Source: Prolixibacteraceae bacterium (GTDB taxonomy: Bacteria; Bacteroidota; Bacteroidia; Bacteroidales; Prolixibacteraceae). From it: 64,000 bases of DNA. Under the pieces are notes generated by a model that made no database searches, had not been told where the DNA came from, and saw only the letters and a list, made by a program, of their open reading frames with translations. Made by a program: the position numbers and the translations under genes. Of the stretch, positions 10,401 through 17,950 are shown one piece after another (position 1 is the stretch's first letter; each line of letters starts with the position of its first letter). The stretch lies in assembly GCA_003457135.1 (NCBI GenBank), contig DMSQ01000006.1, positions 162,154 through 226,153 on the forward strand, given 5' to 3'.

Positions 10401-10717
10401 TGCCCAAACTGCTTCAGTTCTCACCAATTAAGAAGATGATTGTAAAGGATTTTAATGGAGACAGAATTCCGGACATTTTGATTTCAGGAAACGATTATAC
10501 CTACGACGTTGCTACGGGTTATTACGATGCAAACAAGGGGTCGCTGCTTTTAAGCAATGGTAAAGAACAGTCATTCAAACTTCTTCCTCCTTCGGAAAGT
10601 GGAATGTTGCTTCAGGGCATGGTTGGTTCATTGCTGTATTTTGAAGGTGACTCACCAATTGTGGTTGCCGGAATAAACAGGTCAAAGGTTGCAGTTTACC
10701 AGCTTAACAGGAAGTAA
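7427..10717 (+). CDS. FG-GAP/VCBS-repeat lipoprotein with ASPIC/UnbV-like region
   Basis: Exported protein of 1096 residues. The ATG at 7427 gives a signal with lipobox LLFAC (Cys16). The chain is built of repeated beta-propeller blades with DxDxDG-like calcium-binding loops, for example DLNKDGFQD, DVNGDGWVD, DYDRDGDLD, DVNKDGYPD, DNDGDNDL, DLDNDGDLD, DMDNDGDND, DLDGDDD and DLDLDGNID. A UnbV-like stretch (IHFGLAANSVIDSVKVTWPASG) lies near the middle, separating two propeller halves. Such CRTAC-type proteins commonly neighbour SusCD pairs in Bacteroidota, where a role in surface binding or substrate presentation is assumed but not established. It lies between two susD paralogues. Confidence 0.9.
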   Translation: MRNLLLIVCAALLFACSESSRFQLLSASRTGINFKNTVTETDSFHVMSYEYIYNGAGVGIGDLNKDGFQDIVFAGNQVSPQAYLNTGDFKFQDITENFTGLTNNQWFSSVTLADVNGDGWVDVYFTSTASNNPKKCMNRLWINNGIREGKGPTFTEMAEKYRIANEDQSVNATFFDYDRDGDLDLYVLNNTLTQRMNTSYRTKVTDGTAANNDKLYRNNSDGTFTDVTQEAGILYEGFGLGLAIGDVNKDGYPDIYVSNDYMSNDLLYINQGNGTFKNEIRKYLSYQTKSSMGNDMADVNNDGNLDIMTLDMLPEKYYKKKQTINGFSYIFYVNDAKYDYEHQYLRNMLHLHNGFINDEMLPYSEVGQMMGVYQTEWSWSPLFADYDNDGDNDLLVTNGYPRDMTDKDWTRMKAQVYGFVGDEKYVIDLAPALKVPNFAFENTGNLHFENKSKEWLPNIPSYSYGAAFADLDNDGDLDYVTNNLNDEPFILKNTTMEKSDGKSGFLKIKLAGKGSNTMAIGAKVELWSNGNYQYAEHFMTRGYASSVDPIIHFGLAANSVIDSVKVTWPASGEVSLLKDIKINQQIEMNENSSKPATKNNRISGTNDYLFTKKDGLINYTHDQKDFIDFFLHQNIIPHKYSQIGPIMAKGDINMDGLEDLIIGSTNTIPTTVLLRKGNDFKDAAFSGLTTQKEFSEADLAVVDMDNDGDNDVIAVAGGYENPEEKDYQHFLYENNKGSFTRKALPVPAFPASVIRPFDFNHDGTIDLFVGARVKKGMFPYANHSWLILNDKGNLSVNASSKLNLGMVTDAVWNDYDKDGWEDLIVTREWNSIVVLKNMQGKELVPQILPGFEDHHGIWNSIVAGDFDLDGDDDYMVGNLGENHRFTVSDQYPLNLYAIDLDLDGNIDPVSTGYWEDKDGKMTEYPINYLDELIAQSTFFQKKFPDYKTFSYLGIKDVYDAETLKRLDFQLHVSTTSSYVLWNDKGLFRWEKLPKLLQFSPIKKMIVKDFNGDRIPDILISGNDYTYDVATGYYDANKGSLLLSNGKEQSFKLLPPSESGMLLQGMVGSLLYFEGDSPIVVAGINRSKVAVYQLNRK

Positions 10718-10723
10718 ATCCGG

Positions 10724-11248
10724 CTATTTCAACCGAACCAGGGTGCCATCCATATACTGATAGTTTACTATTTCGATACAATGTGAACAATTATATAAGG
10801 GCGATGTCCGGGGTTTGGTATGAAGTTCACCGGTAATTATTCTGTCCTTTAATTTTACAATTTTCAAATCCAGTTCAAAAACCTTGTCCAGTATTAATTT
10901 GCCATTGGTATGGATTAGAACCAGGTGTTCGGGCAAACCCGGATCTTGTTTGTAAAAGGAGGTTAAAGTGACCAGGGCATCGAGGTTTTCATCCGGGTCA
11001 ATCTGGCCTGTAAATATTTTTGAAGGATCTATCCGGTATCTTTTCTGATCATCTATCATGGTAATAATTCCAAAACCATCAACAGTTGTAGTTGGGGCTT
11101 TTAACTGCCCGGAGGCGTAATCTTTGGCAAGTGCTATTGCTTCTTTTTTTATTTTCGATTCTAAGCTTTCAGGCTGAGTTTTAGCAGGATTCCGGTTACA
11201 GGAAATTAAAAAGCCAATGACGAAAATAAATAGAAATGTATATCTCAT
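10724..11248 (-). CDS. Hypothetical lipoprotein
   Basis: Protein of 174 residues with a signal sequence and lipobox (FLISC, Cys17). No family is recognised. The mature part begins with a Lys/Glu-rich helix, then contains alternating beta-like segments and a C-terminal YNCSHCIEIVNY segment with a CxxC pair. It is transcribed against its neighbours, converging with the FG-GAP gene (six bases between stops) and diverging from the second susD. It may be a membrane-anchored periplasmic protein; nothing supports a specific function. Confidence 0.75.
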   Translation of the reverse strand: MRYTFLFIFVIGFLISCNRNPAKTQPESLESKIKKEAIALAKDYASGQLKAPTTTVDGFGIITMIDDQKRYRIDPSKIFTGQIDPDENLDALVTLTSFYKQDPGLPEHLVLIHTNGKLILDKVFELDLKIVKLKDRIITGELHTKPRTSPLYNCSHCIEIVNYQYMDGTLVRLK

Positions 11249-11318
11249 CTTTAATTGTTTTGGATTTTAAAGATAAAACTAAAAATCAAAATCGTATAAA
11301 TTTTCAAGTATATTGGTG

Positions 11319-11326
11319 TAACTTTG
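11319..11326 (+). promoter_or_regulatory. -7 box upstream of the second susD
   Basis: TAACTTTG matches TAnnTTTG and lies 42 bases before the ATG at 11369. No TTTG is seen at the expected upstream distance, so support is partial. Confidence 0.45.
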
Positions 11327-11368
11327 GTTGGTAATATCACTCTCAATGAGGGTTTTCATCAATTAGTA

Positions 11369-13114
11369 ATGAAGGGGAAGCCTAATATATCTTTGGTCAT
11401 TTTTTCGCTTTTTGCTGTTCTGATATCATGCAGCAGGGATTTTCTTGATATCAAACCCAAAAGCGTCCTTGACAGTAACGTGCTGGCAAATGCAAAGGGT
11501 ATTGATGCCTTGTTAATTGGCGCTTACTCCATGCTCGATGGCGTCTCAGCTCAATTTGGCTGGGAAACGGCCTCGACGAATTGGGTTTTTGCCGATATCC
11601 GGGGTTTGATTGCAAACAAAGGAAGTGATGCCGGCGATTCAGGTAATGATATCAATTTCATCCAAACTTTTTCTGAAACTGCAACAAGTCCTTTTGAAGC
11701 TGGAACCAGTTGGCTGAATTTGAAATGGAAGGAGATCTATGAGGCAATTTCCAGGTGCAACAGCGCTATTGAAGTTACAAACCTAGCTCTCAGAAAAGGG
11801 ACTATTTCATCCAATCAGGCTGAACTGTTTTTAATGCAGGCCAGGGCTCTGCGGGGATGGTTTCATTTTGAGGCGTGGAGAATGTGGCAGAAAATTCCTT
11901 TTGTTGATGAAAATACGGATCAGGATACCTTAACCAATAAATTTGATGTCAGGAATAGAATTATAGCTGATCTTCAGGATGGAACAGCATTGCCAGACAA
12001 TATGGGGCAGATTGGAAGGTTCAATGGAACCGTATCGAAAGTGCTTCTTGCCAAGGCCATGATGCAAATGTACCACGATTATGCCAGCGCCTTAAAATTG
12101 CTTCAGGCTGCTAAAAACGGAACAAAGCCCAATGGGGCGGCAATCGGACTTGCACCTACTTTTGGTGAAATCTTTGATATTGAAAACCGGAATGGGATAG
12201 AAGCTGTTTATACCGTTCAATATTCGGTAAATGATGGTTCAGGCGGTTGGAACGGGGGCTGGGGTGAGGTTTTAAACTTCCCGTATAAAGGCAATGGAGG
12301 ATCGCCGGCAGGTTGTTGCGGTTTTTTTCAGCCAACCCAGGAGTTTGTGAATTCCTTCAGGACATCGGACGGCTTACCACTGATTGATTATTCCTATAAC
12401 AATTTCCCTGTGAAAAACGACCTTGGATATTCTCCCTCTCAACCTTTTACAGAGGACGACGGAACACTTGACCCAAGATTGGACTGGACTGTCGGAAGAC
12501 GAGGTATCCCCTATTGGGACTGGGGTTTTCATTCTGGTCGTGACTGGATTCGTGATCAGAACTATGGTGGCCCTTACAGCCCAAAGAAGCAAGTTTATAA
12601 AAAATCACAGGAAGGCCAATATACCGAAGTTGGAAACTGGACATCAGGATTTACAGCAAATGGTTACCGGATGATCCGTTTTGCTGATATTCTGTTATTA
12701 ATTGCTGAATGTCAGATTGAAACGGGCGATCTGGAAGGAGCCAGAATGAATATTAATCAGGTACGGTCTCGTGCAGCTAATCCTGAAGGCTTTGTTAAGG
12801 AACCAGATGGAGTTACCCCGGCTGCCAACTATGTGGTTTCACAATACCCCGCCTTTTCTGACGTCAATCAGGCCAGGCTTGCACTCCGGATGGAGCGAAA
12901 ACTGGAACTTGGTATGGAAGGCCACAGATGGTTCGACTTAAATCGCTGGGGGATTACGGTCGAAGAACTTAACAGGGCGCTGAACTATGAAAAATTAATG
13001 CCCTGGAGCCGGAATTTATATGGCAATGCATTTGTTGGCCCGGAAGATGTGACCTATCCTATTCCGAAATACCAGATTGATATCAGCAATAAAAGGTTGG
13101 TGCAAAACAGATGA
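11369..13114 (+). CDS. Second SusD/RagB-type lipoprotein, no adjacent SusC
   Basis: Paralogue (581 residues) of the SusD at 5606, collinear along its whole length. It has lipobox VLISC (Cys21), DFLDIKPKSVLD, RALRGWFHFEAWRMWQKIPFV, the vicinal-cysteine motif AGCCGFFQ and ERKLELGMEGHRWFDLNRWG. The ATG at 11369 gives a proper lipoprotein signal; an upstream in-frame start at 11324 would bury the signal. It carries a few small insertions relative to its paralogue (for example TSPFEAGTSWLN). There is no susC beside it, so it must use the SusC at 2467, use one elsewhere, or be redundant. A terminator follows directly. Confidence 0.93.
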   Translation: MKGKPNISLVIFSLFAVLISCSRDFLDIKPKSVLDSNVLANAKGIDALLIGAYSMLDGVSAQFGWETASTNWVFADIRGLIANKGSDAGDSGNDINFIQTFSETATSPFEAGTSWLNLKWKEIYEAISRCNSAIEVTNLALRKGTISSNQAELFLMQARALRGWFHFEAWRMWQKIPFVDENTDQDTLTNKFDVRNRIIADLQDGTALPDNMGQIGRFNGTVSKVLLAKAMMQMYHDYASALKLLQAAKNGTKPNGAAIGLAPTFGEIFDIENRNGIEAVYTVQYSVNDGSGGWNGGWGEVLNFPYKGNGGSPAGCCGFFQPTQEFVNSFRTSDGLPLIDYSYNNFPVKNDLGYSPSQPFTEDDGTLDPRLDWTVGRRGIPYWDWGFHSGRDWIRDQNYGGPYSPKKQVYKKSQEGQYTEVGNWTSGFTANGYRMIRFADILLLIAECQIETGDLEGARMNINQVRSRAANPEGFVKEPDGVTPAANYVVSQYPAFSDVNQARLALRMERKLELGMEGHRWFDLNRWGITVEELNRALNYEKLMPWSRNLYGNAFVGPEDVTYPIPKYQIDISNKRLVQNR

Positions 13115-13160
13115 CCAATATTTCCATTTATTTCTGAAATCTTTTTTCGGTCATCTTTTT
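13109..13160 (+). terminator. Terminator after the second susD
   Basis: agatgacc (13109-13116, overlapping the stop codon) pairs with ggtcatct (13149-13156), followed by a T-rich run. The 32-base loop is long, so this is a probable rather than certain terminator. Confidence 0.5.
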
Positions 13161-13175
13161 CTCTTTTCCTTTTTC

Positions 13176-13583
13176 CTAATCCATTGCATCGAAAACGATC
13201 ACCTTTTCCCAGAGGTGCTGACAGTCTTCAATAAACTGGAGGTGAATCGGATGGGTTTGATAAACGTCCTGATCTTCCTTGTTTTTAAAAAATGTCAAAA
13301 ACGAATAAGTAAACGAATCATCAACTACTTCGCGAGGCGATTCAACCGGGGCGCCGATATGGCTCGATTGTATTTGCGGTACTTTAATCAGTTCCTGTAA
13401 TCCCTTTTCAAATTGAGCCCTGACTTCAGGATTCTTAGGTTCTTTTAACCAGAAAAATACATGATGTACAAAAATATTTTTCATGGGAACCTCACTGGCA
13501 ATTGCATGCCCTGATGCTGAAATAAAACCTGTTGTCGCCATTCCGGCAGCAATTTTCATAACAAAACTTCTTCTGTTTTCCAT
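13176..13583 (-). CDS. Secreted Dabb (stress-responsive alpha/beta barrel) domain protein
   Basis: Protein of 135 residues. The N-terminus (ENRRSFVMK followed by a hydrophobic stretch) is a twin-arginine-type signal. The mature part begins near residue 35 with the Dabb signature KNIFVHHVFFWLKEP and contains DSFTYSFLTFFKNKEDQDVYQTHPIHLQF split over later strands. Dabb domains form small dimeric ferredoxin-like barrels found in stress proteins and some polyketide cyclases; the substrate here is unknown. It starts two bases from the kdsA stop, so it is likely the tail of the kdsA transcript. Export of a Dabb domain by Tat is seen in other Bacteroidota. Confidence 0.85.
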   Translation of the reverse strand: MENRRSFVMKIAAGMATTGFISASGHAIASEVPMKNIFVHHVFFWLKEPKNPEVRAQFEKGLQELIKVPQIQSSHIGAPVESPREVVDDSFTYSFLTFFKNKEDQDVYQTHPIHLQFIEDCQHLWEKVIVFDAMD

Positions 13584-13585
13584 TT

Positions 13586-14392
13586 TTAAAATGATTTAAC
13601 AACTTGCCTGAGTTGCACAAGCCGGGTTAAAAGTCCTTCCAATAAATCGAGCTGAAGCATATTTGCCCCATCGGATTTCGCATTTGCAGGATCAGGATGT
13701 GTTTCAATAAAAATACCATCAACGCCAACAGCAATTCCTGCACGGGCAATGGTTTCGATCAGTTGAGGTTGTCCGCCGGTAACTCCGCCCGATTGGTTTG
13801 GTTGTTGGAGCGAATGAGTAATATCCAGAATTACCGGACAATTGTTTTTTTGCAATTCCGGAATTCCGCGGAAGTCAACAATCAAATCGTGGTATCCGAA
13901 AGTTGAGCCGCGTTCAGTCAGGAACACATTGTTATTCCCACTTTCGCGGACTTTGGTCACAGCAAATTTCATAGCTTCGGCCGATAAGAACTGACCTTTT
14001 TTGATGTTGACTGCTTTACCCGTTTCGGCTGCAGCAACTAAAATATCGGTTTGCCGGCACAGGAAGGCCGGAATTTGCAGCATATCCACAAATCCGGCAG
14101 CTATGGCGGCTTCAGGCGCTGAATGAATATCGGTGACCGTGGGAATGTCGAATGTTTCGCTAACCTTTCTCAGTATTTTCAACGCTTTTTCGTCGCCAAT
14201 TCCGGCGAACGAATCAAGCCTCGAACGGTTTGCTTTCCGGTAGGAGCCTTTGAAGATATATGGAATTTGCAGCTTGTTGGTTATTTCAACAATCCGTCCG
14301 GCAATTTCCAAAGCCATCTGCTCTCCTTCAATGGCGCACGGACCAGCCAGAAGAAGAAAATTAGAGTTTTCGAATTTTAGTTTTGGAATCAT
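13586..14392 (-). CDS. kdsA: 3-deoxy-8-phosphooctulonate (KDO-8-P) synthase
   Basis: Cytoplasmic enzyme condensing phosphoenolpyruvate with arabinose-5-phosphate to make KDO-8-phosphate for lipid A core synthesis. The 268-residue product has the DAHP/KDO synthase signature: AGPCAIEGE, KGSYRKANRS, QIPAFLCRQTD, TERGSTFGYHDL, DITHSLQQPN and ETHPDPANAKSDGANML. The Cys in AGPC (residue 19) replaces the Asn of the E. coli enzyme, which marks the metal-dependent class. The ATG at 14392 is preferred because it matches the family N-terminus; an in-frame start 11 codons upstream (14425) cannot be excluded. It is followed closely by the Dabb gene. Confidence 0.95.
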   Translation of the reverse strand: MIPKLKFENSNFLLLAGPCAIEGEQMALEIAGRIVEITNKLQIPYIFKGSYRKANRSRLDSFAGIGDEKALKILRKVSETFDIPTVTDIHSAPEAAIAAGFVDMLQIPAFLCRQTDILVAAAETGKAVNIKKGQFLSAEAMKFAVTKVRESGNNNVFLTERGSTFGYHDLIVDFRGIPELQKNNCPVILDITHSLQQPNQSGGVTGGQPQLIETIARAGIAVGVDGIFIETHPDPANAKSDGANMLQLDLLEGLLTRLVQLRQVVKSF

Positions 14393-14429
14393 CCTGTTTT
14401 GATATTTTAGGTGAAGATAATCCAATTCA

Positions 14430-15092
14430 TCAGAATTTTAAACTATATCCGATTCCGATAATATTCATACTTTCTTTATCAGCTTCCGAATAATCCTGTA
14501 AACGGTAGAATAAGCCCACTTCATTATTTTTATTAATCGAATAGGCCAGACCAGCAGTATATCTTATTTTGTCAACATCTTTCAGGATCAAATCGTGAAA
14601 AGCTTCAACTGAAAAAAACGGAACGAGTTTACTTCCTTTGACATCGTAATCGAGCTTTGCGCGGTACCTGAAATAGGAAGCCTTGTCATCGGTAGTCTGG
14701 TCAAAATCAGAGCCATTGGTATAACGCACACGAACTTGAAGAGCAAAGCGTTTCAGTTCAAATCCTGATTTGGCATCAAAAGCCATCCGGTTTGATGAAA
14801 CTTGTCCCTTGTAAGCGCCAGTGCTGTTTTTATACTTCCATTCGTTCTCGAAACGATAATATCCGGCCAGGGTAAGGTATTTATGCAATTTATAGGAAAG
14901 TCCTCCTTCCAGGATGTACGAATCCATTTCGAAGTTACCCAGTAACCTTAATTCAGGATTAAATTCAAGCTTCAGGTTTTTTACTATTTTCTTGCTGAAT
15001 TCAAGTTCGACCCAGGTGGATGGCTTACTTTGGGCATATCCTGAAAAAGAAGGGAGAAAGGCCAGGAACAGTACAAGGATTTTATTTCGCAT
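14430..15092 (-). CDS. DUF2490 outer-membrane beta-barrel protein
   Basis: Protein of 220 residues with a signal peptide ending at SGYAQ and a mature chain of alternating amphipathic strands (WVELEFSKKIVKNLKLEFNPELRLL, EGGLSYKLHKYLTLAGYYRFE), ending in a strand with terminal Phe (IGIGYSLKF) typical of outer-membrane barrels. This is the DUF2490 family of unknown function. The ATG at 15092 overlaps the last codons of the DUF4956 gene by 11 bases, showing translational coupling; a longer in-frame reading to 15143 would place the signal peptide internally. It is the third gene of a VTC/DUF4956/DUF2490 unit. Confidence 0.85.
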   Translation of the reverse strand: MRNKILVLFLAFLPSFSGYAQSKPSTWVELEFSKKIVKNLKLEFNPELRLLGNFEMDSYILEGGLSYKLHKYLTLAGYYRFENEWKYKNSTGAYKGQVSSNRMAFDAKSGFELKRFALQVRVRYTNGSDFDQTTDDKASYFRYRAKLDYDVKGSKLVPFFSVEAFHDLILKDVDKIRYTAGLAYSINKNNEVGLFYRLQDYSEADKESMNIIGIGYSLKF

Positions 15093-15756
15093 CGTTTTTA
15101 TTTTTGCCGTATATGTCGAAGAAAATGTAGATGTAGGCAACATCTCTCAAAAAATCAATACGTTCTATTTCAAAATGTTTAATGTCAATCCCTGTTCGCT
15201 CTTTCAGGTCGGCCAGCAATATTTCTTCTTTACCGGCCTGTACATTTTCAATTTTTTCATAGATGACCCGGTACGATATTTCCTGCTTTAAATTCAGTAT
15301 TTTCTCCAGTATATATAAACCGATAACAACCAGTAAATTGGTAGTAATCAATTCGGCATAACTGATTTTTTTATTGGCCAGCGCATTAATTACCGAGACC
15401 GCAATGACCACAAATAAATAGGTCATTTCTTTAATCGGAATGGCATCGGTGCGGTATCTGATGATGCCAAAAATAGCAAACAGACCGAGAGCAAAACCAA
15501 GCTCAATTTTCACACTTTCGAGCAGGAAGCACAGTAGAAAAATGACGATGCTTATTGCAATGTAGGTAAAATAGAAGTCTTTCCGCTTGCTTGTTTTTGC
15601 ATACAGCCCAACTACGATCAGGATAATAACACCCAGGTTAAGGGTAAATCGGGTTATTAGTTCAATGTAATCTTCCGAATTAATTAATTTAATGCCCAGG
15701 AACCGTAATTCTTCCTCGTTCGGAATTATTTGTAACAAAAGGTTTAAAAGATACAT
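15082..15756 (-). CDS. DUF4956 membrane protein
   Basis: Inner-membrane protein of 224 residues with four or five hydrophobic helices between about residues 35 and 155 (TLNLGVIILIVVGLYA, YIAISIVIFLLCFLLESV, GLFAIFGIIRYRTDAIP, YLFVVIAVSVINALA, NLLVVIGLYILE). The FAIFGIIRYRTDAIPIKEMTYLF segment is the DUF4956 hallmark. A soluble C-terminal domain of about 60 residues follows. It sits between the VTC-domain gene (10 bases) and the DUF2490 gene (overlap). Members of this family often accompany VTC-type polyphosphate polymerases, so a role in polyphosphate handling at the membrane is inferred. Confidence 0.85.
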   Translation of the reverse strand: MYLLNLLLQIIPNEEELRFLGIKLINSEDYIELITRFTLNLGVIILIVVGLYAKTSKRKDFYFTYIAISIVIFLLCFLLESVKIELGFALGLFAIFGIIRYRTDAIPIKEMTYLFVVIAVSVINALANKKISYAELITTNLLVVIGLYILEKILNLKQEISYRVIYEKIENVQAGKEEILLADLKERTGIDIKHFEIERIDFLRDVAYIYIFFDIYGKNKNDAK

Positions 15757-15766
15757 GATTAATGGT

Positions 15767-16519
15767 TTAGTTGTTATATTCCTTCCTGATTTTCAGCAGG
15801 AGGGGTTTAAAATTGTTTTTCTTGATTTGATCTTCAAGGAGTGACCGGCCGATACAGTATTTACTAAATCCCTGGCTGCTTATTTTATTTTCTTTCAGAA
15901 TTTTAGTTATCAGCGCGGGCCTGGCCGTTTTGCTTTGTTTTACTTCAATAATTACCAGGCTATTCAGGATTATTTCTTTTTCGTGATTCTTAAATCCGGG
16001 AAAGATATCAATGGTTACCCGTTCAGTAAATTCATTGTCAACCAAGGTAAAACGGTTAAAATAACTGCTGATTTTAGGCTCCAGTTGAAGCCCTGAATAA
16101 GTGGATGACTGACTGATGAAACTTAATTCGTTTGGTGCGAAAACTGGTATGAAATCTAGTCTTTCGACTCGTTCTTTCATCGTTCTTCCTTTATTATTCT
16201 TGAATTTTACTTCCAGAAAATGATCAGTGGTCAGTACATATTTCCTAAGCCTGATTTTAAACCTGTTTCTCTTTCCGTTCTGGTGCGAGATATACATTTG
16301 ATTGTCAGGCGTGTCGAAATAGGTGTTATCGTATTTAAAAATGGTTTCATCCTGAATTTCCAAAAGGGAATATCCGGTTTTAACCGCATCTAAAATGCCG
16401 GGTAATTTAGAAATGTGAAGGCAATATTTCCGGTCAATCCTGTTCATTAATTTGACCCTGTCTAAGTCAGACAATGTTAGTTTATTGAAAGATCCAAGTG
16501 TATTTATGATTGTGTTCAT
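15767..16519 (-). CDS. VTC-domain (polyphosphate polymerase-like) protein
   Basis: Cytoplasmic protein of 250 residues. It shows the triphosphate-tunnel arrangement of VTC domains: MNRIDRKYCLH (basic tunnel start, residues 26-36), FKYDNTYFDTPDNQMYISH, NGKRNRFKIRLRKYV, HFLEVKFKNNKGRTMKER, ERVTIDIFPGF and LVIIEVKQSKTARP. The paired basic residues and the acidic ExK motifs (EVKFK, EVKQS) are those expected for nucleotide/polyphosphate and metal binding. The yeast VTC4 domain makes polyphosphate from ATP; bacterial homologues are largely uncharacterised. It is the first gene of a three-gene unit with DUF4956 and DUF2490. Confidence 0.85.
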   Translation of the reverse strand: MNTIINTLGSFNKLTLSDLDRVKLMNRIDRKYCLHISKLPGILDAVKTGYSLLEIQDETIFKYDNTYFDTPDNQMYISHQNGKRNRFKIRLRKYVLTTDHFLEVKFKNNKGRTMKERVERLDFIPVFAPNELSFISQSSTYSGLQLEPKISSYFNRFTLVDNEFTERVTIDIFPGFKNHEKEIILNSLVIIEVKQSKTARPALITKILKENKISSQGFSKYCIGRSLLEDQIKKNNFKPLLLKIRKEYNN

Positions 16520-16624
16520 TGTTTTTTTAGTCTATGCGAAACTAATCTTTTTTACTTACCAAGTTGCTACAATATTGAACCATGAATGTAACATTTCCAT
16601 CATTTTGGCCACATTCTACTGAAA

Positions 16625-17908
16625 TTAACTATCGTACCGTTTTCCCCAAAGACTTTTCAACCGCTCCAGTATTTTAATTTCCAGTGGATTGTTTTGTGGT
16701 GAGTACAATCGTTTGTTTTTTATTTTTTTTGGCAGAAAATCTTGCTCAACAAAGTTTTTCTCAAACGAATGGGCATATTTGTAGTCCTTTCCATAACCCA
16801 GTTCCTTCATCAGTTTTGTCGGTGCATTACGTATATGCAATGGAACGGGCAGATCACCGGTAGCTTTTACCAGTGCAATTGCTTCGTCAATGGCCGAGTA
16901 AGCTGAATTGCTTTTAGCCGATGTAGCCAGGTAAATGGCGCATTGCGAAAGTATGATACGCGCTTCGGGATACCCGATTTTATGTACCGCATCAAAGGTG
17001 CTTTGCGCCAGCAACAGGGCATTTGGATTCGCCAGTCCGATATCTTCGGCAGCCAGGATCAACATTCTGCGGGCAATAAATTTAACATCCTCGCCCCCTT
17101 CAATCATACGCGCCAACCAGTAAACCGATGCATCAGGATCGCTTCCGCGCATGCTTTTTATAAATGCGGAAATGATGTCGTAATGCATTTCACCGTTTTT
17201 ATCGTACATAGCCATGTTATTTTGTAGCCTGTCTATAACTTTATCATTGGTGATGGTTACGGTTTCATTTTCTTCGGCATTCACAACCAGTTCGAGTACA
17301 TTGAGCAGTTTACGGGCATCGCCTCCTGAAAATCGCAACAAGGCTTCGTCTTCTTCAACCACTATATTTTTTGTTTTCAGGTAGGAATCTTTTGTGAGGG
17401 CAAGGTTTACAATTTTCAACAGGTCGGCCTTATCCAACGATTTCAGTATATAAACCTGGCAGCGTGATAGAAGCGGAGAAATTACTTCGAAGGACGGATT
17501 TTCAGTCGTGGCGCCAATTAGCGTAATTATTCCCTGTTCAACGGCTCCCAGCAACGAATCCTGCTGTGATTTACTGAAACGGTGAATTTCATCAATAAAA
17601 AGAATCGGATTGGGCTGGTTGAAAAACTGATTTCGCTGCGATTTTTCAATCACATCGCGTATGTCTTTAACTCCTGAATTGATAGCGCTCAAGGTATAAA
17701 ATGGCCGGTTTAAGGTATTTGCAATAATCCTGGCCAGAGTTGTTTTTCCAACTCCGGGAGGGCCCCAAAGCAGAAAGGATGAAATTTTACCCGATTCAAT
17801 CATGGTACGCAAGACCGCCCCTTCGCCCACCAGGTGTTCCTGCCCAATGAAATCGGTTAAGGTAGCCGGGCGTAGTCTTTCTGCAAGTGGTTGATTGGCA
17901 AATTGCAT
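16625..17908 (-). CDS. rarA: Replication-associated recombination protein A (RarA/MgsA) AAA+ ATPase
   Basis: Cytoplasmic AAA+ ATPase of 427 residues acting at stalled replication forks. It begins with PLAERLRPATLTDFIGQEHL, then Walker A (GPPGVGKT, residues 49-56), Walker B (ILFIDEIHRF), sensor 1 (IGATTENPSFEV), the arginine finger region (SPLLSRCQVY) and sensor 2 (FSGGDARKLLNVLE). The C-terminal tetramerisation and MgsA domain includes SMRGSDPDASVYWLARMIEGG and RRMLILAAEDIGLANP. Length is normal. It is flanked by unrelated genes and is probably monocistronic. Confidence 0.97.
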   Translation of the reverse strand: MQFANQPLAERLRPATLTDFIGQEHLVGEGAVLRTMIESGKISSFLLWGPPGVGKTTLARIIANTLNRPFYTLSAINSGVKDIRDVIEKSQRNQFFNQPNPILFIDEIHRFSKSQQDSLLGAVEQGIITLIGATTENPSFEVISPLLSRCQVYILKSLDKADLLKIVNLALTKDSYLKTKNIVVEEDEALLRFSGGDARKLLNVLELVVNAEENETVTITNDKVIDRLQNNMAMYDKNGEMHYDIISAFIKSMRGSDPDASVYWLARMIEGGEDVKFIARRMLILAAEDIGLANPNALLLAQSTFDAVHKIGYPEARIILSQCAIYLATSAKSNSAYSAIDEAIALVKATGDLPVPLHIRNAPTKLMKELGYGKDYKYAHSFEKNFVEQDFLPKKIKNKRLYSPQNNPLEIKILERLKSLWGKRYDS

Positions 17909-17950
17909 GATGCTTTAAATTGATGAAATTTCGGAACTACGAAGATACAC

